Shown piece by piece: positions 5,808 through 11,756 of a stretch of DNA of 11,756 nt; within the stretch, counting starts at the first letter, position 1, and each line of letters begins with the position of its first letter. Below the pieces are notes generated by a model. The model was given only the letters and a program-made list of their open reading frames with translations. It ran no database searches and was not told the DNA's origin. Location: NCBI GenBank assembly GCA_016928125.1, contig JAFGLK010000473.1, positions 1-11,756 of the forward strand, written 5' to 3'. This stretch comes from Anaerolineae bacterium. GTDB taxonomy: Bacteria; Chloroflexota; Anaerolineae; UBA1429. The position numbers and the translations under genes were made by a program.

Positions 5808-6935
5808 CTAGCGTGTGCGCGCCCTGAGGCTCTCCAGGGCCATCTCCGGGGTGGCGCCGCGTTCCGTGGTGCGCAAAAAGAGATACTGCACCACATCGCG
5901 CAGCATAGCCGCCACAGGCACTGCCACAAGCAAGCCCCACAGACCTGCCAGCTCGCTGCCAACCAAGACGAGCACCATCACCACCGCTGGATGAAAGCGC
6001 ACAGCGTTTCCTGAGATTCGAGGCACGAGCAGCACATTCTCAATCTGCTGGATGCCCGCAAAAGCCAGGGCCACCCACAACGCCAGTATCGGGCGCTTGA
6101 TCAGCGCGATCAGGATCGCAGGCACAGCGCCCAGCCAGGGGCCCAAGATCGGCACGATCTCCAGGATCCCAGCCAATGTGCCCAATAGTGCCGCGGCCTC
6201 GATGCCAAACACGACCAAGACGATCGTGGCCATGACGCCCACAATCAGACAGAGCAGCAACTGCCCGCGTAGATAGGAGCCCAACAGATCATCCAGGATC
6301 GTGATGATGCAGCGCACGTCCTCACGAATGCTCTCGGGCACTAGGGCGAAGAAGCGGCGCTTGGCCTGCTCCTGATTATTGAGCACGTAAAAGAGCCAGA
6401 AGGGAATGATCAACAGGCCTAGGATAAAGCTTACCGTCTGGGACAGGGTGCGTAAGGTGACCTCCAGGCCCCTCTGGATGCCCGTGGCGATCGTCCGCGT
6501 AGCATTGGCGATATTGGCATCGATGGTACTGCGAATCTGAGGCGGAATGCGCTCCAGTTGGGCCTCGATATCGTACGCCAGCAGCTCTTCGATCTGCTTC
6601 CACAGCGTGGGTGCCGCCTCGCGAAGCAACTCGGCCTGCTGCGACACCAGAGGAACAAAGTACGAGATGATGCCGGTGATGATCCCTATGCCCGCGATAT
6701 AGACGATGATGATGGCGAGCGGCCGGGACCACCCCCGGTTTCGCAAGAATCGCGGCGCGTGGCGGTCCAAGAAATTCACAGCCGGCAAGAGCAGATAAGC
6801 AACGAGAAGACCCAGAAAAAACGGCACAAGCGCAGCCCAAGCTGCGATCAGGATAAAGATGAGCAGAATGAGTAGCATAGCAGTAAGCAGAGCGCGCATG
6901 CGTTGTGCAGGGCTTGAGAGCCAGGAGGGGAGCAT
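5808..6935 (-). CDS. AI-2E family transporter (TqsA/YdiK-like membrane protein)
   Basis: This 375-residue polytopic inner-membrane protein belongs to the AI-2E transporter family (PF01594), a group that includes TqsA, sodium/proton antiporter-like members and many of unknown substrate. Hydrophobic segments lie at about 16-50 (two helices), 72-96, 164-185, 225-255, 258-280 (I-L-E-I-V-P-I-L-G-P-W-L-G-A), 283-303 and 316-350. The long amphipathic stretch 98-160 between helices 3 and 4 is the family's typical extracytoplasmic/coiled region. I-P-F-W-L-F-Y-V-L (177-185) and the I-x-P-x-I/L-x-G-P motif are hallmarks. The open frame extends upstream to 7286 antisense to nothing real, inside tlyA in another frame; the ATG at 6935 is chosen because the sequence becomes family-like there and it follows the tlyA stop by 59 nt. 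Its ribosome site is weak (AAAGGA 12 nt away). It is probably co-transcribed with tlyA. Confidence 0.88.
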   Translation of the reverse strand: MLPSWLSSPAQRMRALLTAMLLILLIFILIAAWAALVPFFLGLLVAYLLLPAVNFLDRHAPRFLRNRGWSRPLAIIIVYIAGIGIITGIISYFVPLVSQQAELLREAAPTLWKQIEELLAYDIEAQLERIPPQIRSTIDANIANATRTIATGIQRGLEVTLRTLSQTVSFILGLLIIPFWLFYVLNNQEQAKRRFFALVPESIREDVRCIITILDDLLGSYLRGQLLLCLIVGVMATIVLVVFGIEAAALLGTLAGILEIVPILGPWLGAVPAILIALIKRPILALWVALAFAGIQQIENVLLVPRISGNAVRFHPAVVMVLVLVGSELAGLWGLLVAVPVAAMLRDVVQYLFLRTTERGATPEMALESLRARTR

Positions 6936-6994
6936 GGCTGACTGGGGTCCTTTCCTCTCGCCGGGCCGTCGCACGCTCTGCGCGGCCCCGATAT

Positions 6995-7774
6995 CTATGC
7001 CTCCAGCACCTTGTGGATGGCAGCGACCCAATCGATCGATGGCAGCGGAGCCATCTGGCTCAGCCACACGAGGAACTCGACGTTGCCCTTGGCCCCTGTG
7101 ATCGGGGAGCGGACAAGCCCGTGTACCTTCCAGGTGTGCTCCTCTGCCCAACTCAAAACACCCGAAAGCACCTCTCGATGCGTCGCGGCGTCGCGAACGA
7201 TGCCGCCTTTGCCTACCTGATCTGGACCCGCCTCGAATTGCGGTTTGACCAAAGCGATTACCTGCCCCTTTGGGCCGAGCCAGCAAGCCACCTGGGGCAG
7301 TATCAGGCGCAGAGAGATGAACGACACATCGATGGTTACCAGATCGACAGCCTCGGGGAGCTGTTCGAGATAGCGGGCATTGGTGCGATCCATGACGATG
7401 ACGCGCGCATCCTGGCGCAGCTCCCAGCGCAGTTGGCCGTAGCCGACATCGATAGCATACACCCGCCGGACCCCGCGCTGCAACAGACAGTCGGTGAAAC
7501 CGCCCGTCGATGCGCCCACATCGGCGGCGATCCAGCCTGTCGGCTCGATCTGGAAGGCGTCCAGCGCCTCCGCCAGTTTGAATCCGCCGCGACTGACAAA
7601 GGGGGGAGGCTGTGAGATCTCGATGTGAGCATCTTCCTCGGTGGGCGTGGCCACTTTGTTCACGGTGCGGCCATCCACCGATACCTCGCCGGCAAGGATC
7701 AACCGTCGCCCTTGCTCCCGGCTATCCACCAAACCCCGCTCGTACAAAAGCACATCCAGACGTTTTCTGCTCAT
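6995..7774 (-). CDS. tlyA: TlyA family rRNA (cytidine-2'-O)-methyltransferase
   Basis: This 259-residue cytoplasmic protein has an N-terminal S4 RNA-binding domain (about 2-60, starting R-L-D-V-L-L) and an FtsJ/RrmJ-type SAM methyltransferase domain (about 60-245). Visible motifs are S-R-G-G-F-K-L with Lys66, the SAM-binding D-V-G-A-S-T-G-G-F-T (85-94), T-I-D-V-S-F with Asp149, L-V-K-P-Q-F-E with Lys177, and G-N-V-E-F with Glu233. Lys66/Asp149/Lys177/Glu233 are the K-D-K-E tetrad of ribose 2'-O-methyltransferases. Mycobacterial TlyA modifies 16S C1409 and 23S C1920, and its loss gives capreomycin resistance; many homologues are annotated hemolysin A. The ATG start at 7774 has only a weak GGA upstream. 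It is divergent from the UbiA-family gene and is followed by the AI-2E gene. I found no convincing promoter for it in the 7775-7860 gap. Confidence 0.93.
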   Translation of the reverse strand: MSRKRLDVLLYERGLVDSREQGRRLILAGEVSVDGRTVNKVATPTEEDAHIEISQPPPFVSRGGFKLAEALDAFQIEPTGWIAADVGASTGGFTDCLLQRGVRRVYAIDVGYGQLRWELRQDARVIVMDRTNARYLEQLPEAVDLVTIDVSFISLRLILPQVACWLGPKGQVIALVKPQFEAGPDQVGKGGIVRDAATHREVLSGVLSWAEEHTWKVHGLVRSPITGAKGNVEFLVWLSQMAPLPSIDWVAAIHKVLEA

Positions 7775-7856
7775 CGTTCCATCGCGCCCGCAACCACAGC
7801 CTGCATCAACTTACGCTCGCCCACCTGAGCACGAGGGTGGCCTGTCTGGCCCGTTC

Positions 7857-7909
7857 TTGACGGCAGCCCCCGTCTGCTTAGAATGGGGGCTAATGCATGG
7901 AATGGGAGA
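7857..7909 (+). promoter_or_regulatory. Sigma-70 promoter and ribosome site of the UbiA-family gene
   Basis: TTGACG (7857-7862), a 16-bp spacer and TAGAAT (7879-7884) form a strong promoter with a start expected near 7891. The -10 box overlaps the in-frame ATG at 7883, so that ATG cannot be the translation start of this transcript. GGGAGA at 7904-7909 lies 6 nt before a GTG at 7916, giving a short leader of about 25 nt. Confidence 0.75.
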
Positions 7910-7915
7910 ATAGCC

Positions 7916-8785
7916 GTGTTACTCGCTTTGCTCAAAGCCATGCGCCCCAAGCAGTGGGCCAAGAATGTCTTTGTCTTTGCCGGTGTGTTCTTTGACGGCA
8001 AGATCTTTGACCTGAACATGCTGCTTCGCAGCGTAGCGGCGTTCGCGATCTTCTGTCTGCTGTCGAGCGCCATCTACCTGGTCAATGACCTGGTGGATAT
8101 GGATAAGGACCGCCTGCATCCTACCAAGCGCAATCGTCCCCTCGCCTCGGGGACATTGCCCCCAGGGGTTGCGATCGTGGCGGCCTCTATCATGCTCATC
8201 GTGTGTCTCCCGCTGGCTTTCATCATGAACTCGGGCTTTGGCCTGATTGCGACCATCTACAGCCTGGTGATGGTGCTTTACAGCTTCAAACTCAAGCATA
8301 TCGTGATCATAGACGTCATGACGATCGCGGCGGGTTTCGTCTTGCGGGTGCTCGGCGGAACCACTGCGGTGCCTGTCTCGCGCTTTTCCCCGTGGCTATA
8401 TGTGTGCACCACTTTGCTGGCTTTGTTCATCGCCGTCAACCGCCGCAGCCACGAGCTCGCCTTGCTCGAGGAAAAGGCCAATCACCATCGTGCCAGCTTG
8501 GAGGACTATACGCCAGAATTCCTCAACGACATGACCTCCCTGGTCACGGCCACAGCCCTGGTCGCCTATTCATTCTATACCTTCTCAGCTCCCAATCTGC
8601 CCGAAAACCACAGCATGATGCTCACCATCCCCTTTGTGATGTATGGCATCTTTCGCTACCTGTACCTGATTCGGGTCAAGGGTCTGGGCGGCGCCCCCGA
8701 GGACCTCTTCCTGAGCGACAGACCCCTGCTCCTCAGCGGCCTGCTTTGGGCCCTCACGGCCGGGCTGGTGATCTACGCCGGCTGA
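7916..8785 (+). CDS. UbiA-family prenyltransferase, probable decaprenyl-phosphate phosphoribosyltransferase
   Basis: This 289-residue integral membrane protein of the UbiA superfamily has about eight to nine hydrophobic helices. The sequence starts A-M-R-P-K-Q-W-A-K-N (8-17), a signature of the Rv3806c/UbiA-like group that transfers 5-phosphoribose from PRPP to a polyprenyl phosphate, the first step toward polyprenyl-phospho-arabinose. The first Asp-rich motif is N-D-L-V-D-M-D-K-D (57-65), followed by K-R-N-R-P-L-A-S-G (71-79). The second conserved region is Y-S-F-K-L-K-H-I-V-I-I-D-V (122-134). The frame is open from an ATG at 7883, but the promoter -10 box covers that codon, so the GTG at 7916 with its GGGAGA site is preferred. 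No DprE1/DprE2 epimerase or arabinosyltransferase gene is in the window. It stands alone on the plus strand, convergent with rpsI. The family is very sure; the exact substrate is likely but unproven. Confidence 0.88.
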   Translation: MLLALLKAMRPKQWAKNVFVFAGVFFDGKIFDLNMLLRSVAAFAIFCLLSSAIYLVNDLVDMDKDRLHPTKRNRPLASGTLPPGVAIVAASIMLIVCLPLAFIMNSGFGLIATIYSLVMVLYSFKLKHIVIIDVMTIAAGFVLRVLGGTTAVPVSRFSPWLYVCTTLLALFIAVNRRSHELALLEEKANHHRASLEDYTPEFLNDMTSLVTATALVAYSFYTFSAPNLPENHSMMLTIPFVMYGIFRYLYLIRVKGLGGAPEDLFLSDRPLLLSGLLWALTAGLVIYAG

Positions 8786-8816
8786 TGGAGCGCCCATCTT
8801 GATCTGCTCACCCCTC

Positions 8817-8859
8817 CCAGAAAAGGCAACAGAGGGCGTGTCCGGTCACCCGCCCTCTG
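8817..8859 (-). terminator. Intrinsic terminator at the end of the rpsI operon
   Basis: CAGAGGGCG (8830-8838) pairs perfectly with CGCCCTCTG (8851-8859) around a 12-nt loop. In the minus-strand transcript the hairpin is followed by TTGCCTTTTC, a short, interrupted U-run. It lies 38-67 nt past the rpsI stop, between two convergent genes. For plus-strand transcripts from the UbiA gene there is no T-run after the hairpin, so it would act mainly on the ribosomal protein operon. Confidence 0.6.
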
Positions 8860-8896
8860 CATCCCGCACTTTGAGCCTATCGATCGCAGACTGGCC

Positions 8897-9289
8897 TTAA
8901 CGCTTGGTGTACTGAGGCGCCTTGCGCGCGCGCTTGAGGCCAGGCTTCTTGCGCTCCTTGGCACGCGGATCGCGGGTCAGGAAACCGGCCTTACGCAGCG
9001 AACGCCGCAGCTCTGGATCCGCCTCCAACAGGGCACGAGCCACGCCATGGCGAACCGCCTCAGCCTGGCCGGTGATCCCGCCCCCCGCGACAATCACCGA
9101 GACCAGGAAATCGTCGGCCTTGCCGCTGAGCTGGAGCGGTTGCAGCGCCGCCACGATATCTCCCTCTCGGGAAAAGTACTCCTCGCCAGGCTTGCCATTG
9201 ACGATAAAGCCCGCCTGCCCCGGATAGAGACGTACACGCGCAGTCGCGGTCTTGCGCCGACCCGTTCCATAGTAGTACTGAGATGCCAC
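8897..9289 (-). CDS. rpsI: 30S ribosomal protein S9
   Basis: From a GTG at 9289 this is a 130-residue S9, the same length as E. coli S9. Family hallmarks are Y-Y-Y-G-T-G-R-R-K-T-A-T-A-R-V-R-L near the N-terminus, G-G-G-I-T-G-Q-A-E-A-V-R-H-G-V-A-R-A-L in the middle, and the basic C-terminus with D-P-R-A-K-E-R-K-K-P-G and final K-A-P-Q-Y-T-K-R, whose Arg reaches the P-site tRNA. The frame is open to an ATG at 9310, but AAGGAGG at 9304-9298 lies inside that extension, 8 nt before the GTG. That site and the family length favour 9289. It is the last gene of the rpoA-rplQ-truA-rplM-rpsI series. Confidence 0.96.
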   Translation of the reverse strand: MASQYYYGTGRRKTATARVRLYPGQAGFIVNGKPGEEYFSREGDIVAALQPLQLSGKADDFLVSVIVAGGGITGQAEAVRHGVARALLEADPELRRSLRKAGFLTRDPRAKERKKPGLKRARKAPQYTKR

Positions 9290-9297
9290 CAATCGTT

Positions 9298-9304
9298 CCT
9301 CCTT
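9298..9304 (-). promoter_or_regulatory. Ribosome binding site deciding the rpsI start
   Basis: AAGGAGG on the minus strand is a full Shine-Dalgarno match. It sits downstream of the ATG codons at 9310 and 9307 and 8 nt upstream of GTG 9289, or 5 nt upstream of TTG 9292. It therefore supports the shorter, family-length S9. No comparable site precedes 9310. Confidence 0.7.
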
Positions 9305-9376
9305 CATCATAGCGCCGCGGGGCCACCACGCCGCAGATCAGTCTTCACAAACCACGCTGAGCGCTGACTCGCAATC

Positions 9377-9805
9377 CTAGAGCTCGAGCGGTTGCGGTTT
9401 CTGGGCCGCATGCGGGTGAGAACCACCTGCATACACCTTGAGCTTTTTGATCATCGCACGGCCCAAGCGATTCTTGGGGAGCATGCCTCGTACAGCGTGC
9501 TCAATGACTCGCTCGGGATGTCTGGCCAGCACCGTCGCAAGATTCTGCTCTCTCAGTCCTCCCGGATAGAGAGAGTGGCGGTAGTACATCTTGTCTTGCA
9601 GCTTGTTGCCGGTCACGGCAACCTTGTTGGCATTGATCACGATCACATAATCGCCCACATCGAGGCTAGGTGTGAACGTCGGCTTGTGCTTGCCGCGCAA
9701 GATGGTCGCGATCTGCGTGGCCAAGCGCCCCAGATTCTTGCCGGCCGCATCCACCACAAACCATTCTCGCTCGATATCTCCTGCCTTCATCACAAAAGTC
9801 TTCAC
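9377..9805 (-). CDS. rplM: 50S ribosomal protein L13
   Basis: This 142-residue protein is identical in length to E. coli L13, one of the early-assembling proteins of the large subunit. The N-terminus reads M-K-T-F-V-M-K then [21 protein letters not shown], and the body has [13 protein letters not shown] and [13 protein letters not shown], all diagnostic. The start is GTG at 9805, preceded by AAGGAG with a 9-nt spacer; the ATG five codons later would remove the conserved M-K-T. It lies 48 nt after truA and 87 nt before the GTG start of rpsI. The usual rplM-rpsI pairing is kept. Confidence 0.97.
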   Translation of the reverse strand: MKTFVMKAGDIEREWFVVDAAGKNLGRLATQIATILRGKHKPTFTPSLDVGDYVIVINANKVAVTGNKLQDKMYYRHSLYPGGLREQNLATVLARHPERVIEHAVRGMLPKNRLGRAMIKKLKVYAGGSHPHAAQKPQPLEL

Positions 9806-9853
9806 TTAACCCGACTCCTTCCACCGCCGAGCGAGATGTGTCCCGCTCCGTGA

Positions 9854-10654
9854 TCACGTATTGAGATCCTGTGAGCCATCGGCATAGTTCACGTGCCAGA
9901 GGGAGAGGCCACAGGCCTTGGCTGGCGGCCCCGCCCTGCTGATATCGGCTGCCCGCAAGATCGCGTTGAATTCCGCCGGGCGCAGCCGCCCACTCCCCAC
10001 CCACAAGAGCGTCCCCACGATGCGCCTGACCATGCCCCGCAAAAAGGCGTTGGCCTCGATCCTGAAGCGCAAGCGGGCGACATGCGCCAGGGCTTGTCCT
10101 TCATCGAGGGGCCATTCCTGCTCGAGCCAAGCGGCCGCATCTACCCTCCGCACCGTATTCGAGCCCGAAGGCGCTTGCCCAAAAGCGGCGAAATCGTGCT
10201 GCCCGAGGAGCGACGCTGAGGCCTGGCGCATCGGCCCCAACTCCACTGGATGACCCACATACAGGGCAAAGCGATCCAGGGGCGGGATCCGTACCGGGCC
10301 GGAATAAAGGTTGTAAACATACACACGGCCGCGCGCACTATAGCGCGCATGAAAGCTCTCGGCTACGGGCTCGACATCTCGCACCGAGATGTCACGCGGA
10401 AGGGCCGCATTCAGAGCTCGCTGCAGGGCTTCGGGGCCATGCCTCCAATCGGTATGAAAACTCACCACTTGGCCATAAGCATGCACGCCGCCATCGGTTC
10501 GGCCCGCCGCAACGACACGCGTTGGACTCGACGTGACACGCCGCAAAGCACCCTCTAGTTCTCCCTGAATCGTCCGCCGATCTCGCTGGATCTGAAACCC
10601 GCTGTAGCCCGTTCCATCGTAGGCTACGACGGCGCGATGATTGTGCATTCCCAT
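9854..10654 (-). CDS. truA: tRNA pseudouridine(38-40) synthase TruA
   Basis: This 266-residue enzyme isomerises uridines 38-40 in the tRNA anticodon stem-loop. The catalytic motif is A-G-R-T-D-G-G-V-H-A (50-59), with Asp54 the nucleophile; most homologues have Ala or Lys where this protein has Gly55. Other family blocks are Y-D-G-T-G-Y-S-G-F-Q-I-Q (12-23), F-H-A-R-Y-S-A-R-G-R-V-Y-V-Y (about 101-114), H-D-F-A-A-F-G (about 153-159) and F-L-R-G-M-V-R-R-I-V-G (about 208-218). The ATG at 10654 follows GGAGAGGG (10671-10664) with a 9-nt spacer. Its position between rplQ and rplM, 47 nt after rplQ, is the standard order in several phyla and implies cotranscription with ribosomal proteins. Confidence 0.96.
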   Translation of the reverse strand: MGMHNHRAVVAYDGTGYSGFQIQRDRRTIQGELEGALRRVTSSPTRVVAAGRTDGGVHAYGQVVSFHTDWRHGPEALQRALNAALPRDISVRDVEPVAESFHARYSARGRVYVYNLYSGPVRIPPLDRFALYVGHPVELGPMRQASASLLGQHDFAAFGQAPSGSNTVRRVDAAAWLEQEWPLDEGQALAHVARLRFRIEANAFLRGMVRRIVGTLLWVGSGRLRPAEFNAILRAADISRAGPPAKACGLSLWHVNYADGSQDLNT

Positions 10655-10701
10655 GGTGCTAGGCCCTCTCCAGTCACGTGGCCCAGCGCGACTCGTTCCG
10701 C

Positions 10702-11082
10702 CTACTTGACCAACTCGAGAATCACCATGTCCGCTGCATCGCCCTGCCGCTTGCCCAGGCTGAGCATACGCGTATAGCCACCAGGCCGCTGCATGAAGCG
10801 CGGAGCGATATCATCAAAGAGCTTCTTGGTGATCGCTGGGTCCGTAAGCACCGCAGCCACAAGCCGTCGCTCATGCACATCATTTTCCTCGGCCTCGCGC
10901 TTGGTCGTCCCGTGCTTGGCAATCGTCACGAGCTTTTCGGCATCGGCCCGAATGGCCAAAGCCTTGGCTTTGGTCGTTCTGATTCTCTCATGGCGGAACA
11001 GCTCGGTCATCAGGTTCCGAAAGAGCGCCCTGCGCTGCGCAGAATCGCGACTCAGGTGGCGCCCAGCTACACGGTGTCTCAT
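10702..11082 (-). CDS. rplQ: 50S ribosomal protein L17
   Basis: This 126-residue L17 begins M-R-H-R-V-A-G-R-H-L-S-R-D-S-A-Q-R-R-A-L-F-R-N-L, the family's signature N-terminus. It continues with I-R-T-T-K-A-K-A and ends with R-P-G-G-Y-T-R-M-L-S-L-G-K-R-Q-G-D-A-A and M-V-I-L-E-L-V-K. The ATG at 11082 is chosen over an in-frame TTG two codons upstream, because AGAGGTGA (11096-11089) is 6 nt from the ATG and the family begins M-R-H. It follows rpoA by 44 nt, as in most bacteria. Confidence 0.97.
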   Translation of the reverse strand: MRHRVAGRHLSRDSAQRRALFRNLMTELFRHERIRTTKAKALAIRADAEKLVTIAKHGTTKREAEENDVHERRLVAAVLTDPAITKKLFDDIAPRFMQRPGGYTRMLSLGKRQGDAADMVILELVK

Positions 11083-11126
11083 CGCCAATCACCTCTATAG
11101 TTCACTCTCGGAAGGTATGTAACAGA

Positions 11127-11756
11127 CTATGACTTGTCCAGATCGAGGCCCTCGGGCAGAAAGCCTTTGGCTTCCATCCTCTCCAAGAGCTCCTCGAGGG
11201 ACTTTTGCCCGAAATTGCGGATGGCCAGCATCTCCGCCGTGCCACCCCTGTCGAGCCGATCGAGAATGTCGCCCACACTGGTGATGCTCGCCCGCTTGAG
11301 GCAGTTGTAGGCCCGCATGGCGAGTTCTAGATCCTCGATGGGCACATTGTAGTAGCGGTCACCCAGCGGTTTCGGCTCGGCCTCCACCTCTGGCACCTCT
11401 TCCTCGACAAACCCGGCGATCGGCGTAAAGTGCCGCACAATGGCCTCTGCCGCCTGCTGCAACGCATCGCCAGGACGCACCGTCCCATCGGTCCAAATCT
11501 CGAATTTGAGCATGTCACAGTTGGTGAGCTGCTCGATCCGAGTGGATTCGACCGTATGATTCACCTTAACGATGGGGCTAAAGATCGCGTCCACCGGGAT
11601 CTGGCCAATGGGGAGTGACTTTCGATCCTCGGCGGGCGAATAGCCCACGCCCTTTTCGGCCACCAGTTCCATCTCGAGATCGGAATCCAGCGTGTCCAAG
11701 GTCAGCAGGGGAAGCTCAGGATTGACGATCTCGATGTCCGCGGGGGCTTCGATATC
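11127..11756 (-). CDS. rpoA: DNA-directed RNA polymerase subunit alpha, C-terminal part
   Basis: The last 209 residues of RpoA are present; the gene continues past the right edge. The sequence opens within the N-terminal assembly domain (D-I-E-A-P-A-D-I-E-I-V-N-P), then E-K-G-V-G-Y-S-P-A-E and I-P-V-D-A-I-F-S-P-I-V-K-V-N. An acidic linker (E-E-E-V-P-E-V-E-A-E-P) is followed by the C-terminal domain, which binds promoter UP elements and activators: L-A-M-R-A-Y-N-C-L-K-R-A, where the Arg and Asn correspond to the E. coli DNA-contacting R265 and N268, and N-F-G-Q-K-S-L-E-E-L. It ends with D-L-D-K-S. It leads the rplQ-truA-rplM-rpsI series. Confidence 0.97.
   Translation of the reverse strand, partial: DIEAPADIEIVNPELPLLTLDTLDSDLEMELVAEKGVGYSPAEDRKSLPIGQIPVDAIFSPIVKVNHTVESTRIEQLTNCDMLKFEIWTDGTVRPGDALQQAAEAIVRHFTPIAGFVEEEVPEVEAEPKPLGDRYYNVPIEDLELAMRAYNCLKRASITSVGDILDRLDRGGTAEMLAIRNFGQKSLEELLERMEAKGFLPEGLDLDKS

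Noticed and set aside
6936..7286. N-terminal extension of the AI-2E transporter frame up to 7286
   Set aside because: It lies inside tlyA on the same strand in a different frame and has no membrane or family character; the family-like sequence begins at 6935.
6905..7615. Long plus-strand open frame of 236 codons
   Set aside because: It is antisense to tlyA, whose catalytic tetrad and SAM motif are all present; the plus frame has no recognisable domain.
9392..9853. 153-codon plus-strand open frame opposite rplM
   Set aside because: It is an antisense shadow of a certain ribosomal protein gene.

Overview
The window is high-GC (roughly 60%) bacterial chromosome, densely packed with short operons. 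It contains no mobile element, CRISPR array, tRNA or rRNA that I can see. The best-supported lineage guess is Chloroflexota: the rpoA-rplQ-truA-rplM-rpsI order is shared by Firmicutes and Chloroflexota, and the high GC, the decaprenyl-phosphate phosphoribosyltransferase-like UbiA protein and the LplD-like GH4 gene fit the latter. This assignment is an inference and is moderate at best. Starts are often GTG. Three plus-strand promoters have near-consensus -35/-10 boxes.

Left part (1-2751, minus strand). A three-gene operon encodes a serine-hydrolase of the beta-lactamase/PBP fold (1282-2751), then, with an ATGA overlap, a stand-alone phosphohistidine swivel-domain protein resembling the central part of PEP synthase (545-1285), then the first 165 residues of a medium-chain dehydrogenase (1-497), cut by the window edge. 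A candidate minus promoter lies at 2805-2834.

Middle (2912-5807). Running the other way from a perfect sigma-70 promoter (TTGACA-16-TATAAT) is a two-gene operon: a small protein with a possible PD-(D/E)XK nuclease-like pattern, overlapping by 17 bp a hypoxanthine phosphoribosyltransferase. Next is a GH4 glycosidase gene with its own promoter and ribosome binding site but with two lesions: AGG where the start ATG should be, and a one-base deletion in the conserved NYSNPM motif. It is a recent pseudogene or an assembly error. The space 3963-4122 shows no gene and no convincing terminator. The convergent gap 5541-5807 contains a roughly 33-codon relic of lepA (EF-4) on the minus strand.

Right-middle (5808-8785). 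The minus strand encodes a TlyA-type rRNA methyltransferase followed by an AI-2E-family membrane protein. Divergently, a plus-strand UbiA-family enzyme probably makes decaprenyl(polyprenyl)-phosphoribose. Its promoter shows that translation starts at a GTG at 7916 and not at the upstream ATG.

Right part (8817-11756, minus strand). This is the distal end of the ribosomal protein superoperon: rpoA (C-terminal 209 residues), rplQ, truA, rplM and rpsI, ending in a hairpin terminator between the convergent rpsI and ubiA-like genes.

No clear multi-gene novel defence or metabolic system is evident. The least explained items are the nuclease-like/HPRT pair, the hydrolase/phosphohistidine/dehydrogenase operon, and the two kinds of gene decay (GH4 and lepA fragment).
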